The notes below the pieces were generated by a model, which saw only the letters and a list, made by a program, of their open reading frames with translations, was not told where the DNA came from and searched no databases. Shown here one piece after another: positions 32,189 to 41,699 of a stretch of 64,000 nt of DNA. Made by a program: the position numbers and the translations under genes. Position 1 is the first letter of the stretch. Every line of letters starts with the position of its first letter. The stretch is taken from positions 41,424,782 through 41,488,781 of the forward strand of contig OX457047.1 in assembly GCA_949752735.1 (NCBI GenBank). The letters are read 5' to 3'. This DNA is from Lumbricus terrestris. Taxonomy: Eukaryota; Annelida; Clitellata; Crassiclitellata; Lumbricidae.

Positions 32189-32450
32189 ATGAGCGTTCAA
32201 AATAAAGCGGACCGTTCAGAAGAAACCGCAACAATTCTCAATCCTAAACCTAACTCTTTGGGGGCGAACGGGGAGGAGAAGCGAGACAATATGGAGCTGG
32301 ACTCGAGATTCTGGTCTGTTTTTATGCTCCTAGCGACCACCTCGCTATTCCTTGCGGCCATCTGCACCCCCTACGAAGTCAAGGGAGTGGCAGTGAGGTT
32401 CGGTGAGGCTGGGCTTTGGAAAGTCGACTACAACGCGACCAGCTCCACGG
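32189..32450 (+). CDS. four-TM protein exon 1: N-terminus, TM1 and first loop
   Basis: It contains a polar N-terminus rich in Asn, Glu and Lys, then SRFWSVFMLLATTSLFLAAI as the first membrane span, then a short loop with VRFGEAGLWKVDYNATSS. The donor GG|GTAAGTAT is strong. The first intron that follows is about 7.5 kb and consists mainly of satellites and SINEs. Confidence 0.78.
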
Positions 32451-35400
32451 GTAAGTATATACTAAGTAAACCTTATAATAATATAGTATAACCTAATCAT
32501 AAATATTATTGTTCCCACGTTCTAAAGCCGCTTTGGCTCAGTCTTGATCGGTCGACTCTATTGGTCCTTCTCTTTGGAATGCGCTTTAATCTCATTCTGT
32601 TTCCTTGAAATTATTCTGCAACCGCTTTTTAGTCAATACTGCACCATATTTCTTTGGAACGGACTCTCAAAAGACCTCTCTACGCCTAGCTGCTTGTTCA
32701 TCTTCCTGTCTCTCTTAATCTAACCTTTCCCCCGCTTGCACTCTTTGCTACTTCACAGGCCTTGAGAAGAGAGAAGGAAGAAGCGAGACTGTATGCCAGG
32801 CAGAATTGTAGAGCAAGGATGAGACTGGGGCGCGTGATGGAGACATTTATAAGACGCTATTATGTGACGCCATATGAATGTCCACCGTCCACATAATGCA
32901 TATGACCATTACGCGACCTGCTGAAATAATTACATGTAGATTTACATAATTACGGCTACGCGTAGCTGGCCACTGTATAGCGTACGGTGCAGATATGATA
33001 GGATAGAAGAAGGCAAGAATAGGACGGACTGAGGTAGGCCTACATGTATGTATTGTAGGATATGCTAGTATTGGGTCAGACGAAAAGAAATCAACTGTTA
33101 AGGAATTTTGAGATGGCGAGAGGACAGAGAGGAATGGAGAAACTGGGTTTCCCGATGTGCAGCTCTGTGCTGGATTGACTACGATAATCTACGGTAAGGT
33201 ACGTGTGGAAATTGTATGCAGAATTAAAATCGGATAATCATAATGCAAAGTCAGTGGATGGACTCGGCTGATCAAGGTTTCGTCCAGTAAGTTTTCAGGC
33301 CAGTTGCTCCCGCCAAGCCGTCCACGGCACCCTCCGCTAATGGAGATAGGGTTTAACCACGGACCACTGTATAAGCGCTTATACAGGGGTCCGTGGTTTA
33401 ACCGTCTATAGGGGTTTAACTTTGTCAGATGTCAGGTGTTATCCAGACCACGCTGTCCTCCCCCTCTTTCTCCATTCTCTGCCTTCCTTTCCCCCTCCAA
33501 GGATACCCTGACAGAATGGAACATATGCGATGCCATTGCAAAGGTCAAAAGTCATGCATTCCGCTCAACAGGGTTTAATTATTACTGGGCCAGTTTTCGG
33601 GGGCAAACTACCAACTATAATTATATGTAGGCTATAGTAAGTTATAGAAAAAGAAACGCAACCTCTTCAGTCGAAGGCACGTGCAACCATGGGTTTGAAG
33701 TGCAAGCGTCTTCGTTTCCTCAGCAGCAGTATATCATAATTATACGATCACGGATTGCCTGACTACAGTCATCTAAGTTGGCTAACCACAGATGAATGAA
33801 TGAATTAATGAATGAATGGATGAATGAATGAATGAATCACTCACTCATTTTCTCTCTCACTCACTCACTCACTCACCCACTGATTGATTGATTGACTGAC
33901 TGACTGACTGACTGACTGACTGACTGACTGACTGACTGACTGACTGACTGACTGACTGACTGACTGACTGACTGACTGACTGACTGACTGACTGACTGAC
34001 TGACTGACTGACAGATTGATTGGTTGGTTGACTGATTTATAATATGCATACAAAATAAGTCTACGATTATAATAAGTCGTGTCTATAAATATACTAAATT
34101 CTGTGCGCTACATTTGGTTTTCGATCAGCACAATTAAAATTAAATCTATATAAATAAAAATGTAAAACGTTACCTTTCGACAAGAAGGATCTCGGAAAGT
34201 TATAGATCGATTGTTTTCAAAATTTTCGCAAAGCGTTCCATTCGAACACAAGCGGGTTTGTATAATGCCTTTTGGGAAAAAGCGCAATCTTTACGACCAA
34301 AAAAACACAACTTTTAATTCCATTCGATATACGTCGATGGAGTCCAGCCATATCCGTTTGAATCTTGACGCATCCGTCCGGCGGCGTCCGCCCATTTTTC
34401 GGGCGCGTTTTAAAAGGTGTGTCTTTATTTTTCGGGCGCGTTTTAAAAGGTGTGTCTTTACAAAATCGTCCATTTGCGGCCGTTTTCCGCGCGTCTTTCT
34501 AAAACGCATATTTCTAGGGATGGAGGAAGGGGATGGACGGAGGGGAGGGATGGGATGAAGCGGGAGAGAGGGATGCCGGGAGGGAGAGAGGTAGGGACGG
34601 AGGGAGGGAGGGAATGGGAGGGAGGCGAGGGAAGGAAGGGGAGGGGAGGGGGGACGGGAGGGGAGGGGTAAGGGGAGGGAACCTAGGAAGGGAGGGTTGG
34701 ACAGTCTTTTCAGCCACAGCAACGCGTGGCCGGGTACAGCTAGTAAATTAATTAATTAATTAATTAAATATACTGAATGATTGACAAACTCAGATGAACG
34801 TAGTAAACTGTTGTCGGTGGGTGGATGAGACGGCGATGGAGACGAGTTGTCACCCGCTTTCATCATAAACCGAGACTGAGAAGATGAAGTCGCTAGCTAA
34901 CACCTCGTAACCACAACTGCCCACGGTTATAGGCCAGGGAGGTATGTATAAATAATATAGGAATATAGGAGTCCATGGTTAGGCTTAAAGTGATTGGTCA
35001 TTATTATTCTTCAGCGGAAAGCCGACACAAGACCAAATGCACATTTCAGTCGACTCAGGCATACCCATAGAGATCCTCGGTGGCCGAGTGGGTTGGTAGC
35101 CCGCTCGCCGCGCCGGCGGCCCGGGTTCGATTCCCGGTCGGTCAGAGATTAATTTCTCGGATCTTTACTGCGGGTGGCTCGGTCGCAATATAAACGTGGA
35201 GTAGCGGTGGTGAAGGATATCACCCTCAGGGTCGAAGCCATAACACAGCCGCTATATAAATTTGCGATTACATTTACATTTACCCAGAGGTCATGACCCT
35301 GTGATCCTTAAGGACCTTTCTTCCTGTGATTTTTCAAGGACCTTTCTTCCTGTGATTTTTTAAGGACCTTTCTTCCTGTGATTTTTTAAGGACCTTTCTT

Positions 35401-37939
35401 CCTGTGATTTTTAAGGACCTTTCTTCCTGTGATTTTTCAAGGACCTTTCTTCCTGTGATTTTTAAGGACCTTTCTTCCTGTGATTTTTCAAGGACCTTTC
35501 TTCCTGTGATCTTTAAGGACCTTTCTTCCTGTGATTTTTTAAGGACCTTTCTTCCTGTGATTTTTCAAGGACCTTTCTTCCTGTGATCTTTAAGGACCTT
35601 TCTTCCTGTGATTTTTTAAGGACCTTTCTTCCTGTGATTTTTCAAGGACCTTTCTTCCTGTGATCTTTAAGGACCTTTCTTCCTGTGATTTTTTAAGGAC
35701 CTTTCTTCCTGTGATTTTTCAAGGACCTTTCTTCCTGTGATCTTTAAGGACCTTTCTTCCTGTGATTTTTTAAGGACCTTTCTTCCTGTGATTTTTCAAG
35801 GACCTTTCTTCCTGTGATCTTTAAAGACCTTTCTTCTGTGTGACCCACTGGCCCAGTGCTTTTATCCGCAGCCAAACCTTGTTGCCGTCAAACCTTGTTG
35901 CCGTCCTGTTGATTTGGCCCTTGACATTCTCTCGGATTCTTCCACCTAAAGGCGGCAGCAGTTTAGCACGCAGTCCCTCGTGGCCAACGTTGGCTCCAAG
36001 TTTTTTTTAATCGGATTCACGTGCAAAGTGGGTTAATGCTCGAAGAAACAGCGGCCTATATCCGTTGTTTTATGGGTAGACATCAGCTCTCTTTACTACC
36101 TCTGGATTTACTACTACCTCTGGATTTACTATAGGTCTATCAGTCCAGACAGAGAAACAGTGAAAGGTTATAATAGGAGGTCAGACGAAAAGATATGAAA
36201 CTTTGATGTGTCATTGTGTAGATTGTAGAAAGTCCTTAGCTTAATGTACCACGACAAAAACAGATGACTTGCAGGGCCGTTGACTCCGACATTATAAATA
36301 TGCATTGAGAGACCTCCGTGGCCGGTCAAATCCAGTTATGCAGAAGACGATGGTTAAATCTATTTCTGCCACAGCATACTGTGTTTCCACCAGATCCCGG
36401 CTGTGTGGCATCCCGAAAAAGCCGGGCATTCTGGCCCATGGTTCGCATATTCCAACACTCGGCCGCGTCTCCGCTTTCGGTAAACACAGCAATAAGTCAC
36501 AGTTCGTCTGTGGCTCACATCGGCTCATCTTCCCCCGCTTAAGAATCCCGGCTGACGAGGATACTTATGGAAAGGTGGTCTGGGCTAGACCGGTTGTTGT
36601 TAGGTGGCTCATGGACAATTACCCATTGGATAGGAACCAGTTGCTGTAATCGGTTTTATGTGAATTTGTGTGTGTATGTATGTATGTATGTATGTATGTA
36701 TGTATGTATGTATGTATGTATGTATGTATGTATGTATGTATGTATGTATGTATGTATGTATGTATGTATGTATGTATGTATGTATGTATGTATGTATGTA
36801 TGTATGTATGTATGTATGTATGCATGCATGCATGCATGCATGCATGCATGCATGCATGCATGCATGCATGCATGTATGTATGTATGTATGTATGTATGTA
36901 TGTATGTATGTATGTATGTATGTATGTATGTACATGTATGTATGTATGTATGTATGTATGTATGTATGTATGTATGTATGTATGTATGTATGTATGTATA
37001 TATGTATTACGTATTATGTGTGTATGATCGTGTATATTTTCTAAGAGTTATGTGCTCCATCACAGAATTTAGAGTCCAGCTCCCATCCGGGGCGGACTGC
37101 AGGTTTCTCAAGATTTCTCTTTGACTTGCGCTATCTATTGAGGTCAGCTGGATTCTTGAACTCTGTGGGCGGAGGTTATTCGGTGCCTGAAAGGAAATAC
37201 CTCCCACCCTTGTATGTCGAGACAAAGAAAGATGAAGTCGTCCAAACAAAATGGTCTTCCACTGGAGAGGTGTCCGCTTTTCTCATCAAATTAAAACACT
37301 GATGGTAGTATTTGTAGGTGGGATGATAAGCTGGTGATGGAGAAGACATGCAACCTGCCTTCATATGCCTTCATATGACTTCATATGTCTTCATATGCCT
37401 TCATATGCCTTCATATGCCTTCATATGTCTTCATATGCCGAGGTCAAGGAAATAGAAATCGCTTACACTTTAAGCCCATGGCCGTGATATAACCCAAACC
37501 GCAAGGGATTACTTTCCCGTAGTTACGTTGTTGCTGTTGCTGCTGTTATTGTTATTGTTTTTGTTGTTGTTGTTGTTGTTGCTGTTGTTTTCCCTCTCCA
37601 ATATCTTCTAATCCCTTACACTCCTCCCTCCTCCTCTTTCCCCTCCTCTTCTTCCTCCTCCTAATCCTCTTCCTCCTCCTCCTCCTCCTCCTCTTCCTCC
37701 TTTTCCTCCTCCTCTTCCTCCTCCTCTTCCTCCTCCTTTTCCTATTCCTCCTCCTCCTCCTCCTCTTCGTCCTCCTCCTCTTCCTCCTCATCTTCCTATT
37801 TCTCTTCCTCCTACTCCTCCTCATCCTCTTCCTCCTCCTCCTCCTCCTCATCCTCCTCCTCATCCTCCTCATCCTCATCCTCCTCCTCTTCCTCTTTTCC
37901 TTCTACTCTTTCTCCTCCGTGTCTTCCTCTTCCTCCTCC

Positions 37940-37972
<33 letters not shown>

Positions 37973-38393
37973 TCCTCTTTCTCCTCTTTCTCTTTCTCCT
38001 CTTCCTCTTTCTCCTCTTCCTCCTCCTCCTCCTCTTCCTCTGATACAATACAAAACATACGCCTCTGCCCTTGTAAATGCATGTTAAATGAAGGTTAATG
38101 TACCAGGCAAACAGGCATTGCGCATAATGCCAGCGTGTGTCAATAACCTTAAACGGCCTCCTATAAACAGTGCACCTTATGGACCGGTTAGTCCAATTTT
38201 AGACGCGTGGACTAAACGAGGCCAACAGGCAATGATTGCCAACGATCATTGGACACGTGAACGTCTTCCTCAGTTTTTTTTACGATTCACATAACATTGA
38301 TAATTTATGGTACTTTCTATCCGCTGACTGACAAGGCCGGGATAGGTTGTACAGACATATACATGTAATCATGCTTTCTCGCGTGTATATTAG

Positions 38394-38461
<68 letters not shown>

Positions 38462-38787
38462 GATAGTTGAACATAGCCGCCCTATGCATGTATAATTATA
38501 GACCTATGAGAGTATTATACATATACACATACAATGTCATACATTATGTCATCATCAGCAAGCCTGCTCTTCCCATGCAGCAAATCATCTTTATTGTATA
38601 TAGCTTTCTCTTCATGCAATAGGGCCTACTGTACTTTCTCATAGCTCAACCTTCTTTATATATAATTATATATATATATATACACACATGATTATATACA
38701 CATATATACATGTATATACGTATATATAATTATAATATGCATGAGTGTTTATTATTATTTTACAATGATGTATATAATTATTTATTA

Positions 38788-38845
<58 letters not shown>

Positions 38846-40117
38846 TGCATAATATGTCTGCGGCACACATGTAATGTATATATTTATAATGTAATGTAAA
38901 TCTCCGAGAATTTCCCAGCGCCCACAAAAGCCACGTCAGGGAGACCAGCGTCTTCACCGGCGCTATATCAAATCAAGTCCGCAATAGCCAGAGTTGCCGT
39001 TTTCGTTCCGGTGCCAGGTCAAAATCCGAGGAGGTCAAGCCGAGGAGACAGCGTGATGCTACGGTGGTTGTCGGTGATGGTGGTAGTTGGGTGATGGAAC
39101 CTGATTGGAATCTGGATATAAATGTAGGATAGCTTGATATGTAACACACAAGGATGGATTATGTAGGGACCTTGGGCAAGTCCTTCACTCGCAATTGCTC
39201 AGCGCTTCGGCGTGAAACTCCGATGCAGCGTCCGCTCTGCATTCGGGAGCGCCTCTGAGTAGGGATAGATTGAAGGGGCGCTATAACAAGTGCACATACA
39301 AACAAACAAACAAACAAGGTAAGTGTGTTCGTCTATATATTTGAACACTATAGTTCTGTATAGTTCTATACCTACATATCAATTAATTTTGACTGTGCGG
39401 CTTCGAATGAGTTGTCTTCCTGGATTTGCTTTGTAGCTTCCCTTTCGCTGCTTCTACAGAATTCATAATCTGTTAATTATTAGGATTAAGTTTACGAAAA
39501 GACGCTACATGAGTGTTTGATTATGGTGATGGAACCTGATTGGAATCTCGATATAGGATAGCTTGAGGAGTTCGGTTTTTAGTCGTGAACATGTGACAGC
39601 TGTGCATCGATGTATACGTATTACGTACATGTATGTATGTATGTAGATATGTTTGTATGTAGAGAGTAAAAAGAAAAAAAGAAGTGAATGATTAAAAACA
39701 AATCATCAGATTTGACGGCGACGAACATTTTTTAAAGACCCAAGATTTGACGGCCAAAGACCCAAGACCGAAAATATTGCCCCCCCACCACCTTCCAAAA
39801 TTTCTGCATCCGCCCCTGATTCATATTGCACGCTGAATGATGCATATAGAGCCGCCCTCCTCTCATGCGAGCATTGGCACGAGAGTTCATCATTATACGT
39901 TAATGAATGAAGTTGTATGCAATGTGTTTCGTTGCTGTGTCACCAGGTGGCGGGATGGGTCACTTCCGAACGACACAGATTCTGATGTCATTGGCAGCAG
40001 TAGCCCTGACCTTCACCTTCGTTGGTTACGTCATGCTCTGCAGGATGGTCACATGGCAGACTCAGCTCGTGGCGTTCGTTTCACAGACCACTGCAGGTCA
40101 GAGGGATGCTAGAGTGA

Positions 40118-40188
<71 letters not shown>

Positions 40189-40532
40189 TGAATAATAACA
40201 AGGGGGCAATAATGAAAATATTGAAAATAATAAAATAATGTAAATATTAATGGCAATAAAAAATAGCTTGTCAATTTGCACGCACTTTTGAAGCCTGTTT
40301 CCGACTAACAGAGATCGAGGCTAACATTTATTGATTGTACATGTACAGCATTTGAAATATATACATATTGATTCTTTTAAATAAGGGTGTCTTAAACTCA
40401 TGTTAATAACAGTAATAGTAATACTAGTAAAAACATTTCATTGAGTTTTGGCGCTATGAAATGTTAAAACACATGCATTTGGCGGTAAAAAACAATAGTA
40501 GTATAGTAGCAATAGTAGCAGTGGTAGTTTTT

Positions 40533-40611
<79 letters not shown>

Positions 40612-40681
40612 CAGTAGCAGTAGCAGTAGCAGTAGCAGTAGCAGTAGCAGTTGCAGCAGCAGCAGCAGTAACAGTAGTAGC

Positions 40682-40715
<34 letters not shown>

Positions 40716-40999
40716 GTAGCAGCAGAGGTAGCAGCAGTAGTAATAGTCATAAAAATAGACAGCTTCTTGCCATTAATGTCTATGAATTGCCATGTGTTTC
40801 TGTGTTTCTGTTCGTAGGTCTTCTCAACATAACCGCCGTCGCTGTCTTTGCCTCCGTTGATGCAGAACGAAGTGAGGGTTGGTGGATGGCATTGATGGCT
40901 GGGGTCCTCCTCCTCGTCAACGCCATCGTCATACTTATCATGCCCTGCTTGGACTCTGACGAGTACAAGCAACCAGCCAGAGTCATCCATGTCTCCTAG
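32189..40999 (+). CDS. four-transmembrane protein, claudin/PMP22-like, 3 exons, 197 aa
   Basis: Exons are 32189-32450, 39947-40096 and 40818-40999, joined in phase 1 at both introns (ACG G|GTAAGT to CAG|GTGGCGG; GCA G|GTCAGA to TAG|GTCTTC). The total is 594 nt with stop TAG. An in-frame TAG sits just before the first ATG; a second ATG at 32291 would give 163 aa and may be the real start, as the first 34 residues are polar. Four hydrophobic segments are visible: about 41-60, 99-119, 129-150 and 162-183. The first loop has EAGLWKVDYNATSS, a GLW motif as in claudins and PMP22 plus an N-glycosylation sequon, but no cysteines. The tail is short (DSDEYKQPARVIHVS). Superfamily placement is inference from topology and GLW. 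I cannot assign a gene name. Confidence 0.8.
33351..33402. repeat. 52-bp zero-loop inverted repeat (hairpin)
   Basis: Two 26-bp arms meet at AAGCGCTT with no spacer. The left arm runs from GTTTAACCAC through GGACCACTGTATAAGC and the right arm is its reverse complement with two mismatches. A further GGGTTTAAC copy follows at 33412. It lies in the first intron of the four-TM gene. It may be the centre of a fold-back element; I see no target duplication. Confidence 0.85.
33780..34032. repeat. (GACT)n tetranucleotide tract flanked by GAAT and GATT runs
   Basis: GAATGAAT at 33790..33838, CACTCACT, then about 30 perfect TGAC units at 33893..34011, then GATTGGTTG. It lies in intron 1 of the four-TM gene. 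Confidence 0.93.
34500..34695. repeat. GGGA-rich purine tract
   Basis: GGAGGGA/GGGGA-type low-complexity sequence with many runs of three or more G lies in the first intron of the four-TM gene. It is preceded by a tandem pair of TTTTCGGGCGCGTTTTAAAA blocks at 34397 and 34430 (33 bp apart). The open frames on both strands are low complexity and not genes. Confidence 0.85.
35075..35280 (+). mobile_element. tRNA-derived SINE, family 3, in intron 1 of the four-TM gene
   Basis: The head TCGGTGGCCGAGTGGGTTGG has a clear A-box and GCGGCCCGGGTTCGATTCCC a clear B-box, about 30 bp apart. The body that follows (TTTACTGCGGGTGGCTCGG, GGTGAAGGATATCACCC) ends in GCCGCTATATAAATTTGCG and (ATTTAC)n. The head is Leu/Ser-tRNA-like. 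It is not a functional tRNA gene because the acceptor stem does not close. It is the only copy of this family I saw in the window. Confidence 0.8.
35290..35845 (+). repeat. 26-bp satellite, about 20 copies, with a three-unit higher-order period
   Basis: The unit has GGACCTTTCTTCCTGTGAT followed by a variable T-rich spacer: TTTTTCAA, TTTTTTAA or CTTTAA. From about 35500 on the three spacer types repeat in a fixed order, giving a higher-order unit of about 77 bp repeated four times. The array is flanked by GACCCTGTGATCC at its left and GTGTGACCCACTGG at its right. Confidence 0.93.
36305..36649 (+). other. hypothetical 114-codon open frame, unrecognised
   Basis: The frame starts ATG (MRDLRGRSNPVMQKTMV) and runs to TAA without low-complexity bias. 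The composition is mixed (Gly, Pro, Arg, His; RLCGIPKKPGILAHGSHIP) and GC is clearly higher than in the neighbouring satellites. I recognise no domain. It lies in the 7.5 kb intron of the four-TM gene on the same strand and ends right before the TGTA satellite. Possible acceptors (TTATGCAG, TCTGCCACAG) lie inside it, so it could also be an exon remnant or part of an old transposon. Function unknown. Confidence 0.25.
36670..37010. repeat. (TGTA)n tract with a central (TGCA)n block
   Basis: About 150 bp of TGTA, then about 48 bp of TGCA at 36821..36870, then about 140 bp of TGTA with one ACATG interruption. TGCA is self-complementary, so the central block can fold back on itself. Long frames in all phases here are artefacts of the repeat. 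Confidence 0.95.
37360..38045. repeat. TTCATATGCC 11-bp tandem block, (TTG)n and 420 bp of CCT/CTT pyrimidine tract
   Basis: A short array of TTCATATGCC/TTCATATGTC units at 37362..37438, then (TTG)n at 37528..37587, then a nearly pure pyrimidine tract at 37618..38042. The last mirrors the purine tract of ANKRD27 intron 19 in composition on the opposite strand. None is coding. Confidence 0.9.
38397..38880. repeat. (TA)n microsatellites
   Basis: About 60 bp of perfect (TA)n at 38397..38457 and about 50 bp at 38790..38841, with TATACATA variants between them. Both lie in intron 1 of the four-TM gene. Similar (TA)n runs are at 43080..43510 and 49380..49520. Confidence 0.9.
39163..39318 (+). mobile_element. 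tRNA-derived SINE, family 1, 5'-truncated
   Basis: It begins inside the element at GGGACCTTGGGCAAGTCCTT and continues through TTCGGCGTGAAACTCCGATG and GGGAGCGCCTCTGAGTAGG to the CAAACAAACAAACAAACAA tail. The tRNA head is missing. A GATATGTAACACACAAGGAT segment just before it recurs at 43505, together with GTGTTCGTCTATATTTGAAC after it. Confidence 0.85.
39947..40096 (+). CDS. four-TM protein exon 2: TM2 and start of TM3
   Basis: It reads MGHFRTTQILMSLAAVALT and a span ending FVGYVMLC, then the short cytoplasmic turn RMVTWQTQ and the next span LVAFVSQTTAG. The exon is followed by a GTCAGAGG donor and, 20 bp later, a (CTGT)n tract at 40117..40188. Confidence 0.8.
40534..40740. repeat. compound (GTA)n to (GCAGTA)n to (GCA)n tract in intron 2 of the four-TM gene
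   Basis: About 27 GTA units, then alternating GCAGTA, then GCA-rich, ending about 75 bp before exon 3. The same order of states is seen at 59468..59740. It can be read as a GTA array being converted stepwise to GCA by T-to-C change and spread. Confidence 0.92.
40818..40999 (+). CDS. four-TM protein exon 3: end of TM3, TM4 and C-terminus
   Basis: It reads LLNITAVAVFASVDAERSEG, then WWMALMAGVLLLVNAIVILI as the fourth span, then a short charged tail to the TAG. The acceptor TTCTGTTCGTAG is preceded by a compound GTA/GCA microsatellite at 40534..40740. An N-I-T sequon lies inside the predicted span and is unlikely to be used. Confidence 0.82.
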
Positions 41000-41380
41000 G
41001 ACTGGACCACATCTGTGTGACCAAATGCCACTCCTGCCTTTGGAAGCTCAAGATTTGCATATTCTATAGGACGACTAGACCGCATCTCAGTGCTTTACTC
41101 TCGAATGCAACTCGTGGATTGAACACAAAATCTTCTAGGACTGGACTACATCCGTACCCTTCCTCTCAAATATCACTCCTTGACCAAGGACTGCGACGGG
41201 TAAATACTTCTCCCAGGACTGAATCCCATCTGTCATGACCTCCCTCTTGAATGCCACTTGTGTATTTGGATCCTCATCCTTGCACCTTCTATGCATGGAT
41301 CGCATCCGTGGCCTTCCTCTCGAATGCCACTCCCTGACCAAGGACTGCGCTTGGAAATGCATCTCTTATGACTCACTTCA
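41000..41380 (+). repeat. degenerate 70-80 nt tandem repeats in the 3' flank/UTR of the four-TM gene
   Basis: Starting at the stop codon, the block AGGACTGGACCACATC (41000) recurs as GACTAGACCGCATC (41072), AGGACTGGACTACATC (41137), AGGACTGAATCCCATC (41214) and TGGATCGCATCC (41297). Each is followed by a CTCTCGAATGCCACTC-type block. Spacing is about 65 to 83 nt. The repeats are diverged, so they are old. They would fall in the 3' UTR. Confidence 0.75.
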
Positions 41381-41429
41381 GATGTTTACATCAGTGGCCA
41401 ATGGGTTTTGCCATAGGCTTATCAGCGTA

Positions 41430-41690
41430 CCCTATCTACCTACCTACCGACCTACCTACATACCGACCTACCTACCTGCCTGCCTGAGTGCCTGCCTGAG
41501 TACTTACCTGCCTACCTAATTTACCTACCTTATCTACCTACCTTATCTACCTGCCTGCCTGCCTACCTACCTGCCTACCTGCCTACCTACCTATCTTATT
41601 TACCTACCTACCTATCTGCCTACCCACTTGCCTTCCTAAATACCTATCTGCGTACCTACATGCATACCTACCTACCTACTTATCGATTAA
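41430..41690 (+). repeat. (CTAC)n/(CTGC)n tetranucleotide tract
   Basis: Imperfect CTAC with CTGC and TATC variants over 250 bp downstream of the four-TM gene. An AATTTTGACTGTGCGGCTTC block follows at about 41690; the same block occurs at 39380. Confidence 0.9.
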
Positions 41691-41699
41691 TTTTGACTG

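Noticed and set aside
35083..35155. Possible functional tRNA gene with good A and B boxes
   Set aside because: No closing acceptor stem, and a SINE body and (ATTTAC)n tail follow directly. The sequence is a SINE head.
36567..37124. Cys-Met-Tyr-Val repeat frame
   Set aside because: The TGTA/TGCA tetranucleotide reads open in every phase.
40454..40990. Thr/Ala-rich minus-strand frame of 178 codons
   Set aside because: Translation of the GTA/GCA microsatellite, antisense to a well supported exon of the tetraspan gene.
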